A DNA stretch of 64,000 nucleotides from Spirochaeta thermophila DSM 6192 (GCF_000147075.1 NC_014484.1:1-64000); one strand, 5' to 3'; positions 27,555 to 36,933 are shown, numbered from the stretch's first letter. Notes: a model not told the origin generated them from the letters alone. Numbers and translations are program-made.

Positions 27555-28349
27555 ATGACGCTTCAGCAGAGGAATATCGTGATCACAGGAGCCCAGATCG
27601 CCCTCGCGGCGGTGTTCCTGGTCTCTGTTTCGATCGCCGTACGGGTACGGGGGCTCGAAGGTGTTCCCGGCGGGGATGAGGCCCTGCCGATCCTCCTCTC
27701 GGCGCTCCTGCTCTCGTTGAGCGGATTCATCGGACTGCAGGTGGTGCGGTACCTCTTCGCACGTTCGGTTTCCCCCGAGATCTATTTTTTCCTCCTGTTC
27801 CTTTTCTCGGTGGGGATGGGGGGAGTGAAGGCGCTCGCCTGGTATGCCCATCGGACGGGAGGGCCCCTTTTCCTCCAGGTCTTCGCGGTGAGGATCCTCT
27901 ACTGGAGCTACTTCTTCGGTCTTGCGAGCCTGGGCGCGGCATCCCTCTATGCCCTTGGGTTTCCGTATCCCAGGGTGGGACGGCTTTCCCTGGGTATCGG
28001 ACTTGCCGGCGCGCTTCTCGCCTGGACGCTTCCCCTCTCCAATACACACTTTCTCGCGTACGCGGGTCTCTTCCCCCCTCTCGACCTCCCGTCGTACGGT
28101 CTCCTCGTCGGCATGCTCACGATGGGCACGCTCGCGGGTTTTTTGACCGCATATCTCGTCCATGCCCCGCGGCCCCTCCTCCAGGGGACGACGGGGGCGT
28201 TTTCCATGGTGGCCGGGTATACGGTGGTCTTCTACGGGTGGTTCGAGGAAGGAGGACTGCTCCTCGGCCTCTTCTTTCTCATCACGGGGATGGTCCTCTA
28301 CGGGAGGGAGCACTACAGGGTCACGGTGACAGGCGCGCCTCGTCTCTAG
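27555..28349 (+). CDS. uncharacterised multi-pass membrane protein
   Basis: 264 residues with about seven or eight hydrophobic segments and few charged loops. I do not recognise a family. A TATCAT -10-like box (27542-27547) lies 7 nt before the ATG without a clear -35 or ribosome-binding site, so this may be another leaderless start. Its last 4 nt overlap the convergent kinase-like gene. Confidence 0.7.
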   Translation: MTLQQRNIVITGAQIALAAVFLVSVSIAVRVRGLEGVPGGDEALPILLSALLLSLSGFIGLQVVRYLFARSVSPEIYFFLLFLFSVGMGGVKALAWYAHRTGGPLFLQVFAVRILYWSYFFGLASLGAASLYALGFPYPRVGRLSLGIGLAGALLAWTLPLSNTHFLAYAGLFPPLDLPSYGLLVGMLTMGTLAGFLTAYLVHAPRPLLQGTTGAFSMVAGYTVVFYGWFEEGGLLLGLFFLITGMVLYGREHYRVTVTGAPRL

Positions 28350-28948
28350 GACGAGAAGAAGATGCTCGCGATGAGCCCGGTTCCCACGGGAAGGAGTATG
28401 TTGTCGAGATCGTCCACCGGGACGAGTTCCAGGAGCGTGGCGCTCAGCGCGATGGCCGCCGCTTCCCCAGGATGGCGGGTGAGGGGAAAGGCTGCCGCAT
28501 ACACGGCGAGGAAGCACGCGAAGGCTCCGGTTATGGTTTTGCCGCCGGTGCCGGGGATCCTGGGACCTCCAAGGCTCCGTCCCATGAGGCTTGCGAATCC
28601 GTCACCGAAGGCCAGGGCATAGATGGCGATGGTAGCCGCTGGTGCGGGATAGAGGAGGAGGGCCAGCATGGCGCCGAGTCCGAGGGTCACCGGACCAAGG
28701 ACGAAGCGGTCCCTGTCCCTCTCCCGCGAGGCCCACTCGGTGATGAGCGAGATGAGACCTACTCTCCTTCCGGAGATGCGGAGGGCCTCCGCAAGGGTGT
28801 AGGCCGTCACCCCGAGGGCCAGGAGGATGATGGTGGGAAGGGCGCCGAGGGTGTTCGCCACTCCGGGGGAGAGGGCGATGGACATGTGAAGGGACTTCCT
28901 CAACACTTCCTGTTGTACCGGTCGATCGAGTACGTACTGGCTGATCAT
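28346..28948 (-). CDS. polyprenol/phytol kinase-like (SEC59/DUF92-type) membrane protein
   Basis: About 200 residues with five or six membrane segments. Motifs KSLHMSIALSP near the N-terminus and ALAFGDGFASLMGRSLGG, PGTGGKTITGAFACF resemble the CTP-dependent lipid kinases (dolichol/phytol kinase, Dgk1). The acceptor lipid is unknown. I chose the ATG at 28948, 5 nt after GAGGAG; the GTG at 28954 would abut the ribosome-binding site. Confidence 0.72.
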   Translation of the reverse strand: MISQYVLDRPVQQEVLRKSLHMSIALSPGVANTLGALPTIILLALGVTAYTLAEALRISGRRVGLISLITEWASRERDRDRFVLGPVTLGLGAMLALLLYPAPAATIAIYALAFGDGFASLMGRSLGGPRIPGTGGKTITGAFACFLAVYAAAFPLTRHPGEAAAIALSATLLELVPVDDLDNILLPVGTGLIASIFFSS

Positions 28949-29111
28949 CTTCACTCCTCGGGGGAAGACTCTGCAATAATCGTGCCATAGAGAGGAGGAA
29001 TGCGTGCCTTTTATCTCTTTTTTCCATAAGCAATTGTCGAATGGTCGTTCCGGAGGATGGAGGGGATGGCCACTTGTGTATCTTTTTGTATACGGAAGGC
29101 TTCAAAAAGTA
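28949..29111. other. intergenic gap, nothing clear
   Basis: 163 bp between pfk and the kinase-like gene, both on the minus strand. It is moderately AT-rich. A 7-bp inverted match (CTTTTTG at 29081 and CAAAAAG at 29102, with a 14-nt loop) is too weak to call a terminator. No convincing gene. Confidence 0.4.
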
Positions 29112-30212
29112 CTACACGCCGTCGCCGAAGCAGGTGCCCACGGCACGGGCCGTGTCGATGAGGGGATGGTCAGGGGGGACGGTCTTCAGTTTTTCCGCCA
29201 CCTCTCCGAGCGGGATGGCGACCACCTCTCCGTCCCGCAGGGCCACCATCTTCCCGTAGTCGCCTCGATAGAGGAGTTCCGCGGCCGCGGTCCCGAACCT
29301 GGTGGCGAGAAGCCGGTCGTAGGGTGAAGGCGTCCCTCCTCGCTGGAGATAGCCGAGCACGGTGACGCGGGTCTCCATACCGGTGGCTTCCTGGATGAGG
29401 TGGGCCACCTCGTAGCCCTTGGTGGGGAAGCGGTTCTTCTTGCGCCTCTTTTTCCTCTCCTCTTTTGACATGAGCGACTCTTCGCGCGAGAGGGCCCCTT
29501 CAGCGACCACGACGATGGAGAATTCCTTTCCTCGTTGCTGTCGGGTCTGGAGGTGGTGGACGATGTGAGCCAGGTCGTAGGGGATCTCGGGGATGAGGAT
29601 GATATCCCCGCCCCCTGCGATCCCTGCATAGAGGGCGAGCCACCCTGCCTTGTGGCCCATGACTTCGATCACCATGACCCGATTGTGCGCGTGGGCCGTG
29701 GAGTGAAGGCGATCGATGGCCTCGGTGGCGATGTCGACGGCACTGTGGAAGCCGAAGGTGACGTCGGTGCCCCAGATGTCGTTGTCAATGGTCTTGGGAA
29801 GTCCTATGACGTTGAGACCCGCCTGTTGAAGGAGGTAGGCGGTCTTGTGCGTGCCGTTGCCTCCCAGGACCACCAGACAGTCGAGGTGGAGTTTGTGGTA
29901 GTTCTCGATGATGGCCTCCACTTTCCGGCTCCCCGCTTCGGAATCCTTCTCTCCAGGATCGGGCTTGAAAGGTTTCTCTCGGGAGGTCCCGAGGATGGTC
30001 CCGCCCCTCGTGAGGATGCCGTCGAAGTCCCGAGGATGGAGGAGCCGCGCGTCCCCCTCTATGAGTCCGCGGTATCCGTGGGAGATGCCGATGATGCTCA
30101 TGCCGTACCGCCAGTAGGCCGCCTTGGTGACCCCTCGAATGGCGGCGTTGAGTCCGGGGCAGTCGCCCCCACTCGTGAGGATCCCGAAGGTGCGGGTCGC
30201 GGGACGTTTCAT
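29112..30212 (-). CDS. pfkA: 6-phosphofructokinase
   Basis: 366 residues, PfkA family. Substrate and nucleotide motifs: GGDCPGLN (15-22), GGNGTHK (117-123) and PKTIDND (139-145). The glycine after GGN is the residue that usually goes with ATP use, whereas the lysine in PKTIDND is also shared with PPi-dependent enzymes. ATP is the more likely phosphate donor, but it is not settled by sequence. It is longer than the 320-residue E. coli type. It overlaps the upstream HD-GYP gene by 4 nt. Confidence 0.9.
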   Translation of the reverse strand: MKRPATRTFGILTSGGDCPGLNAAIRGVTKAAYWRYGMSIIGISHGYRGLIEGDARLLHPRDFDGILTRGGTILGTSREKPFKPDPGEKDSEAGSRKVEAIIENYHKLHLDCLVVLGGNGTHKTAYLLQQAGLNVIGLPKTIDNDIWGTDVTFGFHSAVDIATEAIDRLHSTAHAHNRVMVIEVMGHKAGWLALYAGIAGGGDIILIPEIPYDLAHIVHHLQTRQQRGKEFSIVVVAEGALSREESLMSKEERKKRRKKNRFPTKGYEVAHLIQEATGMETRVTVLGYLQRGGTPSPYDRLLATRFGTAAAELLYRGDYGKMVALRDGEVVAIPLGEVAEKLKTVPPDHPLIDTARAVGTCFGDGV

Positions 30213-31432
30213 GAGGCCTCCATGACAGGGTCGGGGTAACGCTTCCTGATCTGTTGGATGTTGGGATGGATGGAGAGGAAGGTCTCCACGAGCGAGGGAT
30301 CGAAGGCTGTACCCGCAAGACGTTGGATTTCTTCGAGGGCCTTCTCCTCTTCCCAGGCCTCCTTGTAGCAGCGCCGGCAGGTGAGGGCGTCGTAGGTGTC
30401 GGCGATGGCCACGATCCTCCCGAGGAGGGGGATCTCCTCTCCCGCGAGTGGCCGCCGGGTCTCGAGTCGGAGTTCTCCGGTGGCGGGGTCGAGGACCCCT
30501 GGATACCCGGTCCCGTCCCAGCGCTCGTGGTGCGTGAGGGCGATCTCGAACGAGGCCTGGTCGAACTCCGAGGATCGATCGATGAAGAGTTCTCCGCCTC
30601 TCCAGGTGTGTGTCTCCATGACGCTCCGTTCCTCGGGTGTGAGGGGACCGGGTTTCTTGAGGATGCTGTCGGGTACGGCCACCTTGCCTGCATCGTGGAG
30701 CATGGCGCTCATCCTCAGAATGTCACGGGTGTGGATCACCTCCTGGAGCGGGACGGAGTGAGAGATGGCCCACGCTTCGTAGAGTTCAACGGCATAGGCG
30801 GCCACGCGGTTGACGTGGGCGCCCGTCTCGTGCGGATCCCTCATCTGGGCCATGCGGATCATCCTGAGGATGATCTGTCGCATCATGCGGGCCTGCTGGA
30901 GGGAATAGGAGGCGGCGAGACAGAGCTGTGAGACCGCCTCGAGATCCACGCGGGTGAAGGTTCGGATCCTGCCCGCGGTGTCTTTGGCGTTGATGAGCTG
31001 GAGGACGCCCAGGAGGTCACGTTGCGGGGTGAGGAGGGGGATGGTGAGCGTGGAGACGGTTCTGTAGCCGGCCACCTTGTCCATGGTGGCTTCGAACCGG
31101 TAGGGGGCCTCGGGAGAGATCTGGTAGACGTCCTCTATGATGAGGGGTTCCCGGGTGAGCGCCACGTATCCTGCGATGCTCTTCGCACTGATGGGGAGGG
31201 CGAATATCTCGTAGATGAGCTTCCGGCCGGGAGGGAGGTTCTTTTCCAGGGTGGCGTTCTGGGAGTAGGCGATCTTCAGGGCGTTTCCTTCTCTCAGATA
31301 GATGGAACCGGCGTCGGCGCCGGTGATGGTACGGGCGTGCCGCAGTATGGTCTCGAGGAGCATGTCGAGATCCTTGAGATGAAGGAGGGAGAGCCCTCTC
31401 TCCTCGGTGGAGGGCTGCGGCTCGGGGTTCAT
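30209..31432 (-). CDS. GAF-HD-GYP cyclic-di-GMP phosphodiesterase
   Basis: 407 residues. A GAF domain (about 20-180) precedes an HD-GYP domain (about 195-395), with HDAGKVAVPD at 246-255 and HHERWDGTGYP at 301-311, the complete metal-binding and GYP motifs. It is expected to degrade cyclic-di-GMP. Cytosolic. It is the first gene of an operon with pfkA (4-nt overlap), an unusual pairing of second-messenger turnover and glycolysis. The ribosome-binding site is GGAGGGAGGA. Confidence 0.93.
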   Translation of the reverse strand: MNPEPQPSTEERGLSLLHLKDLDMLLETILRHARTITGADAGSIYLREGNALKIAYSQNATLEKNLPPGRKLIYEIFALPISAKSIAGYVALTREPLIIEDVYQISPEAPYRFEATMDKVAGYRTVSTLTIPLLTPQRDLLGVLQLINAKDTAGRIRTFTRVDLEAVSQLCLAASYSLQQARMMRQIILRMIRMAQMRDPHETGAHVNRVAAYAVELYEAWAISHSVPLQEVIHTRDILRMSAMLHDAGKVAVPDSILKKPGPLTPEERSVMETHTWRGGELFIDRSSEFDQASFEIALTHHERWDGTGYPGVLDPATGELRLETRRPLAGEEIPLLGRIVAIADTYDALTCRRCYKEAWEEEKALEEIQRLAGTAFDPSLVETFLSIHPNIQQIRKRYPDPVMEAS

Positions 31433-31475
31433 GATTCCTCCCTCCTTCGATTATGAGTCGGAAGGGATGCCTTGC

Positions 31476-32852
31476 TCAAGGGGTGGGGCGGGTGCGGGCG
31501 GCGTTCCGGAAGGTGAAGGCGAGGAGGCCTGCGAAATAGAGGACGAGTATGGCCATGGTGATCCAGTAGAGCGAGGGGGTTCCCGTGAGGTAGCCGTAGA
31601 CCGGAAGGTTGAGGACGACGAGGAGGGGGAGGCCCATGACGAGGCCCACGCCGCTTCCGAAGACGAGGTTCTCGGCGGCGTGGGAGGAGAAGAGGGGATC
31701 CACTTCCCGGATGAGGGCGAGGCCGGTCGAGATGGTGCCGGTGATGTTGCCGTAGACCGCCGTGGCGTTCTCCTTCCAGTGGTGGTGGTAGATGCGTCGT
31801 CCCACGGACAGGCTGAAGAGGACGGTGGCGAGTCCTCCTGTGGTGGTGATGAGGAGGATGGGGAGGAGGTTGGCGGTGAAGACGTCGAGGGAGATGGCGA
31901 CGATGGAGGCGGTGATCATGTAGTCGAAGGCCCCTGCGGAGATGCGGGACAGGAGATAGTTGTTGGGGTAGGTGCGATGCATGAGGCCCTTCCGCTTGAA
32001 GAGGTTGAAGAGGAGGCGGAGTCCTATGGCGTAGAGGGAACCGACGATGAAGTGGAAGCCCCAGAGGAGCTGGGAGAATGTCTGCCCGAAGGTTCCTGTG
32101 CCTTCGAGCAGGAGTTCGACACCCTTGAGGGTAAGGTAGGTGGCGAGATAGACGAGGCCGATGAGGGCGCCCTGTATGCTGAGACGGTCGATGGATTCGG
32201 TGAGGGGGATGTCGCCCGGTGCGTCGTATTCGACCACCTCGCCCGGCAGGTGGGGGCTCTCCTCGTCGTCGGGTACGGCCTTGCGGGCCTCCTTTCCGAA
32301 GAGGATGTTGAGGACCACGATCCCGCCGAGACAGGCCCAGAGGAAACCAATGGTGGCGATGGAGAGGCCGATGTTGCCGCCGTGCGGGAAGCCAAGGGCT
32401 TCCCAGCGGGAGCCTATGGAGTAGGCCTGGCCGGGACCTTGTCCGAATCCCAGGGGGAGGAGGAGGCCGAACGCGGGAAAGAGGTGGGGGATGAAGGGAA
32501 GGAGGAGGAGGGTGAGGCCCAGGCCGATGATGCCCTGGAGGAGGTAGCCGGAGACGATGAAGGCGCCGGTGCGTACGATGGTGGGCATGTCACGCTGTGT
32601 GCGCTCCTTGAGGGCGAGGGCGATGAATCCGATGGCCATGAGGTGGTAGACGTAGGCCCCGAGGCGTTCCTCCGGGATCTCGATGAGATGGAGGAGGTCC
32701 CTGCCCAGGAGGAGGCCGATGAAGCCGGCGATGAGGGCGTTGGGGAAGAGGAGCTTCCTCAGGAGGGGGACCTTTCGCTTGAGCAAGGTGGCGGTCAGGA
32801 GGAGGAGGGAGATGACCGCGAAGTCCATGGGAAGGGTCCAATCCATGTTCAT
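31476..32852 (-). CDS. sodium/glutamate symporter-like transporter (GltS family)
   Basis: 458 residues with about 11-12 membrane segments and a charged cytosolic loop near the middle. It resembles GltS (LLFPNALIAGFIGLLLG near the N-terminus; LLPLGFGQGPGQAYSIG, a glycine-rich signature region; and a second half repeating this layout). Substrate inferred by family only. I chose the ATG at 32852 after AAGGAGCACCC; it overlaps the upstream PlsC gene by 4 nt. Confidence 0.8.
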   Translation of the reverse strand: MNMDWTLPMDFAVISLLLLTATLLKRKVPLLRKLLFPNALIAGFIGLLLGRDLLHLIEIPEERLGAYVYHLMAIGFIALALKERTQRDMPTIVRTGAFIVSGYLLQGIIGLGLTLLLLPFIPHLFPAFGLLLPLGFGQGPGQAYSIGSRWEALGFPHGGNIGLSIATIGFLWACLGGIVVLNILFGKEARKAVPDDEESPHLPGEVVEYDAPGDIPLTESIDRLSIQGALIGLVYLATYLTLKGVELLLEGTGTFGQTFSQLLWGFHFIVGSLYAIGLRLLFNLFKRKGLMHRTYPNNYLLSRISAGAFDYMITASIVAISLDVFTANLLPILLITTTGGLATVLFSLSVGRRIYHHHWKENATAVYGNITGTISTGLALIREVDPLFSSHAAENLVFGSGVGLVMGLPLLVVLNLPVYGYLTGTPSLYWITMAILVLYFAGLLAFTFRNAARTRPTP

Positions 32853-34030
32853 GGGTGCTCCTTGAGAAGGTGTAGTGAGAAGTACCAAAGGTACGCCGAA
32901 GTGCGGGGGTCATGGAAGGCGATGCGGTGGAGGGTCGGGCCCAGGAGGAACTCGAGGCGTTCGTGTTTCTGGATGTTGAGCCCGCGTATGCGATCGAGGG
33001 GAAGCGCGTGGTTCCCCGAGGGGGTGGTGAGCCGAAGGTGTGTCCGGTGGAGGGAGAGGGTCCCGGAGGTGAGGAGGCGGGGGCGGGTGCGGAGAGGGCC
33101 GGTGAGAAGGGATGCGGGTGCGGAGAGGATGGGGGAGTGCTCCGGGAGGGACGAGAGGAGGGAGGGGTATGTCCCTCGCTGCCATGTGTTCCATTCCTTC
33201 ATGGTGGTGAAGGGGATGGGGCCGTGGAGGAATCCGAAGGGATCGACCTGGACTGCGAGACCGCAGACGGTGCACGAGAGGGTGTGGAGCGAGGAACGGA
33301 GGGTCCCGTGCGAAAGGCAGGAGGGGCAGAGGAAGAGGGTGCGCTCGAGGTACTCGGCCCGTGGACCCAGGAGGGGGAGGGGATCCTGCTTCTGGGCCTC
33401 CCATTCGTCGTGGGCGAGACGGGAGGCGAGGAGGTCCTCCACGGCAGGGGGAGGAAGGGGCGTGAGGTGGTCCGGGGAGAGGGGGGTGTGGAACCGCACG
33501 GAGACGGGGCCCCGGACGGCGCGTCGGCGCCACCTTCCCGCGGCGAGGAAGGCGCCTCGGATGGTGGCCGTGATCACGGGGACGCGGAGGGCCTGGACGA
33601 GGCGGGCGGTCCCGGGCGTGAGAGGAAGGGTCGTCCCGTCCCAGGTGGCGTGTCCCTCCGGGAAGAGGGAGATGATGCGACGGTCTCGTCGCGCCTGGAA
33701 GATGCCGCGCAGCGTTCCCGTGTCGGCTACCTGCTTGGTGATGGGAATGACGTCCATGAGGGCGAAGAGCATGTGGGAGAGTGGGGTGCGGATGAGGGAG
33801 TCGGAGGCCACGAAGCGGATGAGAGAGGGAGCGAAGAGGTTGACGAACACGGGGTCGAGGTTGGAGGCGTGGTTCGCGAGAATGAGGAACGGGGGATCGA
33901 GAGCCGAGAGATTCTCGAGGCCCTCACCGGAGAGATGGAAGAACCATCCGATCCCTCGACCGAGGGCCTTGAGCACAGGGAATATGAGTCTTGCCCTGCG
34001 TGGAGATGAGGTGAGACGGAGGCCTCTCAT
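32849..34030 (-). CDS. PlsC-type acyltransferase with C-terminal zinc-ribbon-like extension
   Basis: 393 residues. The N-terminal half is a phospholipid acyltransferase domain with the catalytic NHxxxxD (NHASNLD, 53-59) and FPEG (123-126). Beyond about residue 220 is an extension carrying two CxxC pairs (C235/C238 and C253/C256) followed by a beta-rich tail, not part of ordinary PlsC. It probably acylates glycerophosphate or a related lipid at the inner membrane. It sits in the flavodoxin-PlsC-GltS operon with 4-nt overlaps on both sides. Confidence 0.82.
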   Translation of the reverse strand: MRGLRLTSSPRRARLIFPVLKALGRGIGWFFHLSGEGLENLSALDPPFLILANHASNLDPVFVNLFAPSLIRFVASDSLIRTPLSHMLFALMDVIPITKQVADTGTLRGIFQARRDRRIISLFPEGHATWDGTTLPLTPGTARLVQALRVPVITATIRGAFLAAGRWRRRAVRGPVSVRFHTPLSPDHLTPLPPPAVEDLLASRLAHDEWEAQKQDPLPLLGPRAEYLERTLFLCPSCLSHGTLRSSLHTLSCTVCGLAVQVDPFGFLHGPIPFTTMKEWNTWQRGTYPSLLSSLPEHSPILSAPASLLTGPLRTRPRLLTSGTLSLHRTHLRLTTPSGNHALPLDRIRGLNIQKHERLEFLLGPTLHRIAFHDPRTSAYLWYFSLHLLKEHP

Positions 34031-34503
34031 TGGAGAGTCTCCGCCCAGGAGAGGATGGTCTGTTCCCGATCTTCCGACGGCATCTTCTCTCTGAAGCCGG
34101 CGATGCTCACCACCCGGTTTTCATGGTGCTCGAGGAGACGCACCCCTTCCTCAAGCGCCTTGCCGGGATTCCCGGCGTACGAACAGAAGATGGCGCACCG
34201 CCTGTGGTGGATCGTACCGGAGGAGAGGAGACTCCTCATGGGGGAAGGAAGATGCCCGGCCCACACCGGGAATCCCAGTATCACCGTGTCGTAAAGGGAA
34301 GGATCCTTGCCGAGAGGGTTGAGTGGCGGCCTTCTCCTGAAGATGGACTGGTACCCTCCGAGGAGGTAGAGCCTCCATCCCCTTGGGGGGAGTGGATGCT
34401 GGAGCGAGATCCGCTCTATGTCGCATGAGAGTCTGTTCCTGAGGATACCCGCGATCTCGTGCGTGGTTCCCGTGTGCGAATAGTAGACGATGAGAGTACT
34501 CAT
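34027..34503 (-). CDS. flavodoxin-family protein
   Basis: 158 residues. The N-terminal FMN phosphate-binding loop is YYSHTGTTHEIA (8-19), followed by GFPVWAGHLPSPMRSLL and a CSYAGNPGKA region, as in flavodoxin/NAD(P)H-dependent FMN-binding proteins. Likely a cytosolic electron carrier or small reductase. First gene of a three-gene minus-strand operon; the ribosome-binding site is GTGAGG. Confidence 0.85.
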   Translation of the reverse strand: MSTLIVYYSHTGTTHEIAGILRNRLSCDIERISLQHPLPPRGWRLYLLGGYQSIFRRRPPLNPLGKDPSLYDTVILGFPVWAGHLPSPMRSLLSSGTIHHRRCAIFCSYAGNPGKALEEGVRLLEHHENRVVSIAGFREKMPSEDREQTILSWAETLQ

Positions 34504-34511
34504 AACCTCAC

Positions 34512-34561
34512 TTCATCAATGGGGTTTTTTTTAGTATAAAAAACTAAGAGCGTTTTTTCCA
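34512..34561. promoter_or_regulatory. overlapping divergent promoters
   Basis: Minus strand (flavodoxin operon): TGGAAA (34561-34556), 17-bp spacer, TATACT (34538-34533). Plus strand (glycosyltransferase): TTCATC (34512-34517), 17-bp spacer, TATAAA (34535-34540). The two -10 boxes overlap, so the two transcripts probably compete. The plus -35 is weak. Confidence 0.5.
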
Positions 34562-34576
34562 GAAAAGGAGAGTCGT

Positions 34577-35971
34577 ATGGACTCGTTTCGGATAGGATTC
34601 GTGAGCGGAAAACTAGGCGATGTAGATGGGGTGTCCTTGGAGGTGGAAAAGTGGATCAAGGTACTCCAAGAGATGGGACATGAGGTCGTGACGATCGCGG
34701 GGAAGTATCGCGCCCCTCTCACGCTCATTCCCGAAGAACACCAAGTGGTGTTTCCCGAGATCAGGTTCGACTCTCCATCTCAGCGGCATTACGAGCGTAT
34801 CTTCTTCCCGTATCTCAACAAGGTGCCGGTATACCTGACCGAGGAGAAGCTCAAGGGCTACGTGGAGGAGTGCATCAGGGAAGGGCTCGAAGTGGGTGAA
34901 CACCTCTTCGAGAAGGTGAAGGACTTCGATCTGGATGTGCTCATCGCTGAGAACACCAACGCCATGCCCATGACCCTCCTGGGAGGCGTGGCGGTCCACC
35001 ATGTGGCCACCGAAAAACGGGTGGCTACGATCTTCCACCATCACGACTTCTGGTGGGAGCGCAGCAGGTTCAGCAACAACCGGATAGAGACCTTTCTCAA
35101 CAGGATCATGCCTCCTTCGGACATAGGACTCGAGCACGTGGTGATTTCCTCCTATGCGGCCCACATCCTCACCTCCATCAAGAGGGTTTCCCCCCATGTG
35201 GTACCCAACTGCGAGGACTTCGATCATCCCGTGGTCCTCGATGACTACAACAGTGATTTCAGACAGGAGCTGGGATTCTCCGAACGGGACATCCTCGTCG
35301 TACAGCCCACTCGCATCGTTCGCAGGAAGCGTATCGAGGATTCGATCCGTCTCATCGCGGCGCTCCTCCGGGCCTATCCCGATCTGAGGGGGAGGGTGCA
35401 CTACATCATCTCTCTGTATCAGGGGGATGAACCCGACGTGGATTACGTGGATCAGATAAAAGCCCTCGCCGAGAGGGAGGGGATCCCCCTCCATCTCATC
35501 GCGGAGAGGGTGAGTGCGGTGCGGGGGCGTGATGCGGAAGGGAGAAAGCTCTATACCAACCGGGACGTGCTGGTGAATGCCGACCTCGTCACCTACCTTC
35601 CTCTCTGGGAAGGTTTCGGGAACGCGCTCCTCGAGGCTGTCGCGGCCCGGGTGCCGGTGGTCACCACCACCTATCTGGTCTACAAGACCGACATCAAGCT
35701 TCCGGGAATGCGTCTCATCGAGGTTCGCGATCGATATGACGAAGACGGCAGGCTCATCATTCCCGATCGGACGGTGGAGGAGATCCACCACGTGCTCACG
35801 CATCCCGAGGAGAGGAAGGTTCGGGTGGAGGAGACATTCCAGGTGGCGCGGGCAGAGTTCGGTCTCCACACCTTGAGGAAGCGCCTCGAAAAGGTCTTCG
35901 AGCTCTACGGCGATGAGATCCGGGCTTCCAGGAAGCGTCTGAGAAAGGCGAAGCGCCTCTACTCGGTGTGA
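34577..35971 (+). CDS. family-4 glycosyltransferase
   Basis: 464 residues, GT-B fold. The N-terminal half begins with GFVSGKLGDVDGVSLEVEKW; the C-terminal half has the GT4 donor motif LPLWEGFGNALLEAVAARVPVV. It has a clear AAAAGGAG site. No membrane segment. The acceptor is unknown; thermophiles use related enzymes both for glycolipids and for glycosylated compatible solutes. The last 13 nt overlap the convergent lgt gene. Confidence 0.85.
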   Translation: MDSFRIGFVSGKLGDVDGVSLEVEKWIKVLQEMGHEVVTIAGKYRAPLTLIPEEHQVVFPEIRFDSPSQRHYERIFFPYLNKVPVYLTEEKLKGYVEECIREGLEVGEHLFEKVKDFDLDVLIAENTNAMPMTLLGGVAVHHVATEKRVATIFHHHDFWWERSRFSNNRIETFLNRIMPPSDIGLEHVVISSYAAHILTSIKRVSPHVVPNCEDFDHPVVLDDYNSDFRQELGFSERDILVVQPTRIVRRKRIEDSIRLIAALLRAYPDLRGRVHYIISLYQGDEPDVDYVDQIKALAEREGIPLHLIAERVSAVRGRDAEGRKLYTNRDVLVNADLVTYLPLWEGFGNALLEAVAARVPVVTTTYLVYKTDIKLPGMRLIEVRDRYDEDGRLIIPDRTVEEIHHVLTHPEERKVRVEETFQVARAEFGLHTLRKRLEKVFELYGDEIRASRKRLRKAKRLYSV

Positions 35972-36933
35972 GATGCCGTTCCCTTCCGGCGTGTCCGACC
36001 CTGCATGCGTGGAAGGACGAGGAGGAGGATCACCCCTGCGAGGACCATGAAGAAGGAAAGGATCTGGCCGGTGGTGAAGTTGAAGGGGGAGAGGAGAAGG
36101 TGCGGGTTCGCCTTGGATGGCTCGAGCATGAGGGGGAATCCTATCCCGGCGTCCGGTTGTCTGAAGTACTCCAGCACGAACCGGAAGCCTCCGTATCCTA
36201 CGAGGTACCAGGCGAGCACGGCTCCCTTGAACGGACGCCGTGGGCGCACGAGGAACCAGAGGAGCGCCCAGAGTACGATGCCTTCGAAGAAGGCCTCGTA
36301 GAGCTGGGAAGGATGACGGGGAAGGTTCACGAGCACGTTGCTTGAAGGGAGGGGAAAGCCCGTCCTCTGGGCGAACTCCTGTACCCATGACTCCTTTGCC
36401 GGGAAGCGTTCTGCTTCGGGAAAGATCATGGCCCACGGGAGGGCGCTCACCCTGCCGTAGAGCTCACCGTTGATGAAGTTGCCGAGCCTTCCGAAGGTGT
36501 AGCCCAAGGGGATGGAGGCCGTGAGCATGTCCCCCCATTCGAGCACGTCTTTTTTGTGTCGTAGGCAATAGAGGAGCACGCCGAGTGTTCCCCCGATGAG
36601 CCCGCCGTGGTAACTCATTCCTCTCAGGCCCACGAAACGGCCGTGTTCATCGAAGGGCCAGAAGATGAGGAGGGGATTCCTCAGGTACGTGCCGCTGGGA
36701 TCGTAGACCAGTGCGGCGAATATCCGGGCGCCGAGGAGGAGGCCCACGATTCCCCAGAAGAAGAAGTTGAGAAGTTCGTCCGTGGTGACCGGCAGTCTGC
36801 GCTCTCGCACCTGGTGGGCCATGAGCACATAGGCGATGGCGAAGGCCACGAGGTACATGAGGCTGTACCACCTGAAAGGCAGACCGGGGATGATTTCGGG
36901 ACTCAGCCAGGAGGGATAGAAGACGTAGGCCAT
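35959..36933 (-). CDS. lgt: prolipoprotein diacylglyceryl transferase
   Basis: 324 residues with about seven membrane segments. The Lgt signature GRLGNFINGELYGR and the YHGGLIGG motif are present. Lgt attaches diacylglycerol to the lipobox cysteine, the first step for the lipoproteins seen at 53.6, 60.9, 61.7 and 62.4 kb. A charged C-terminal tail (RMQGRTRRKGTASHTE) extends past the last segment. Confidence 0.95.
   Translation of the reverse strand: MAYVFYPSWLSPEIIPGLPFRWYSLMYLVAFAIAYVLMAHQVRERRLPVTTDELLNFFFWGIVGLLLGARIFAALVYDPSGTYLRNPLLIFWPFDEHGRFVGLRGMSYHGGLIGGTLGVLLYCLRHKKDVLEWGDMLTASIPLGYTFGRLGNFINGELYGRVSALPWAMIFPEAERFPAKESWVQEFAQRTGFPLPSSNVLVNLPRHPSQLYEAFFEGIVLWALLWFLVRPRRPFKGAVLAWYLVGYGGFRFVLEYFRQPDAGIGFPLMLEPSKANPHLLLSPFNFTTGQILSFFMVLAGVILLLVLPRMQGRTRRKGTASHTE

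Noticed and set aside
29081..29108. Possible terminator after pfk
   Set aside because: Only 7 bp of A/T-rich pairing with a 14-nt loop; no G/C stem.
31407..34094. 895-codon open frame antisense to gltS and plsC
   Set aside because: Glu/Gly/Val low-complexity protein explained by the G-rich plus strand; the minus-strand genes carry transporter and acyltransferase motifs.
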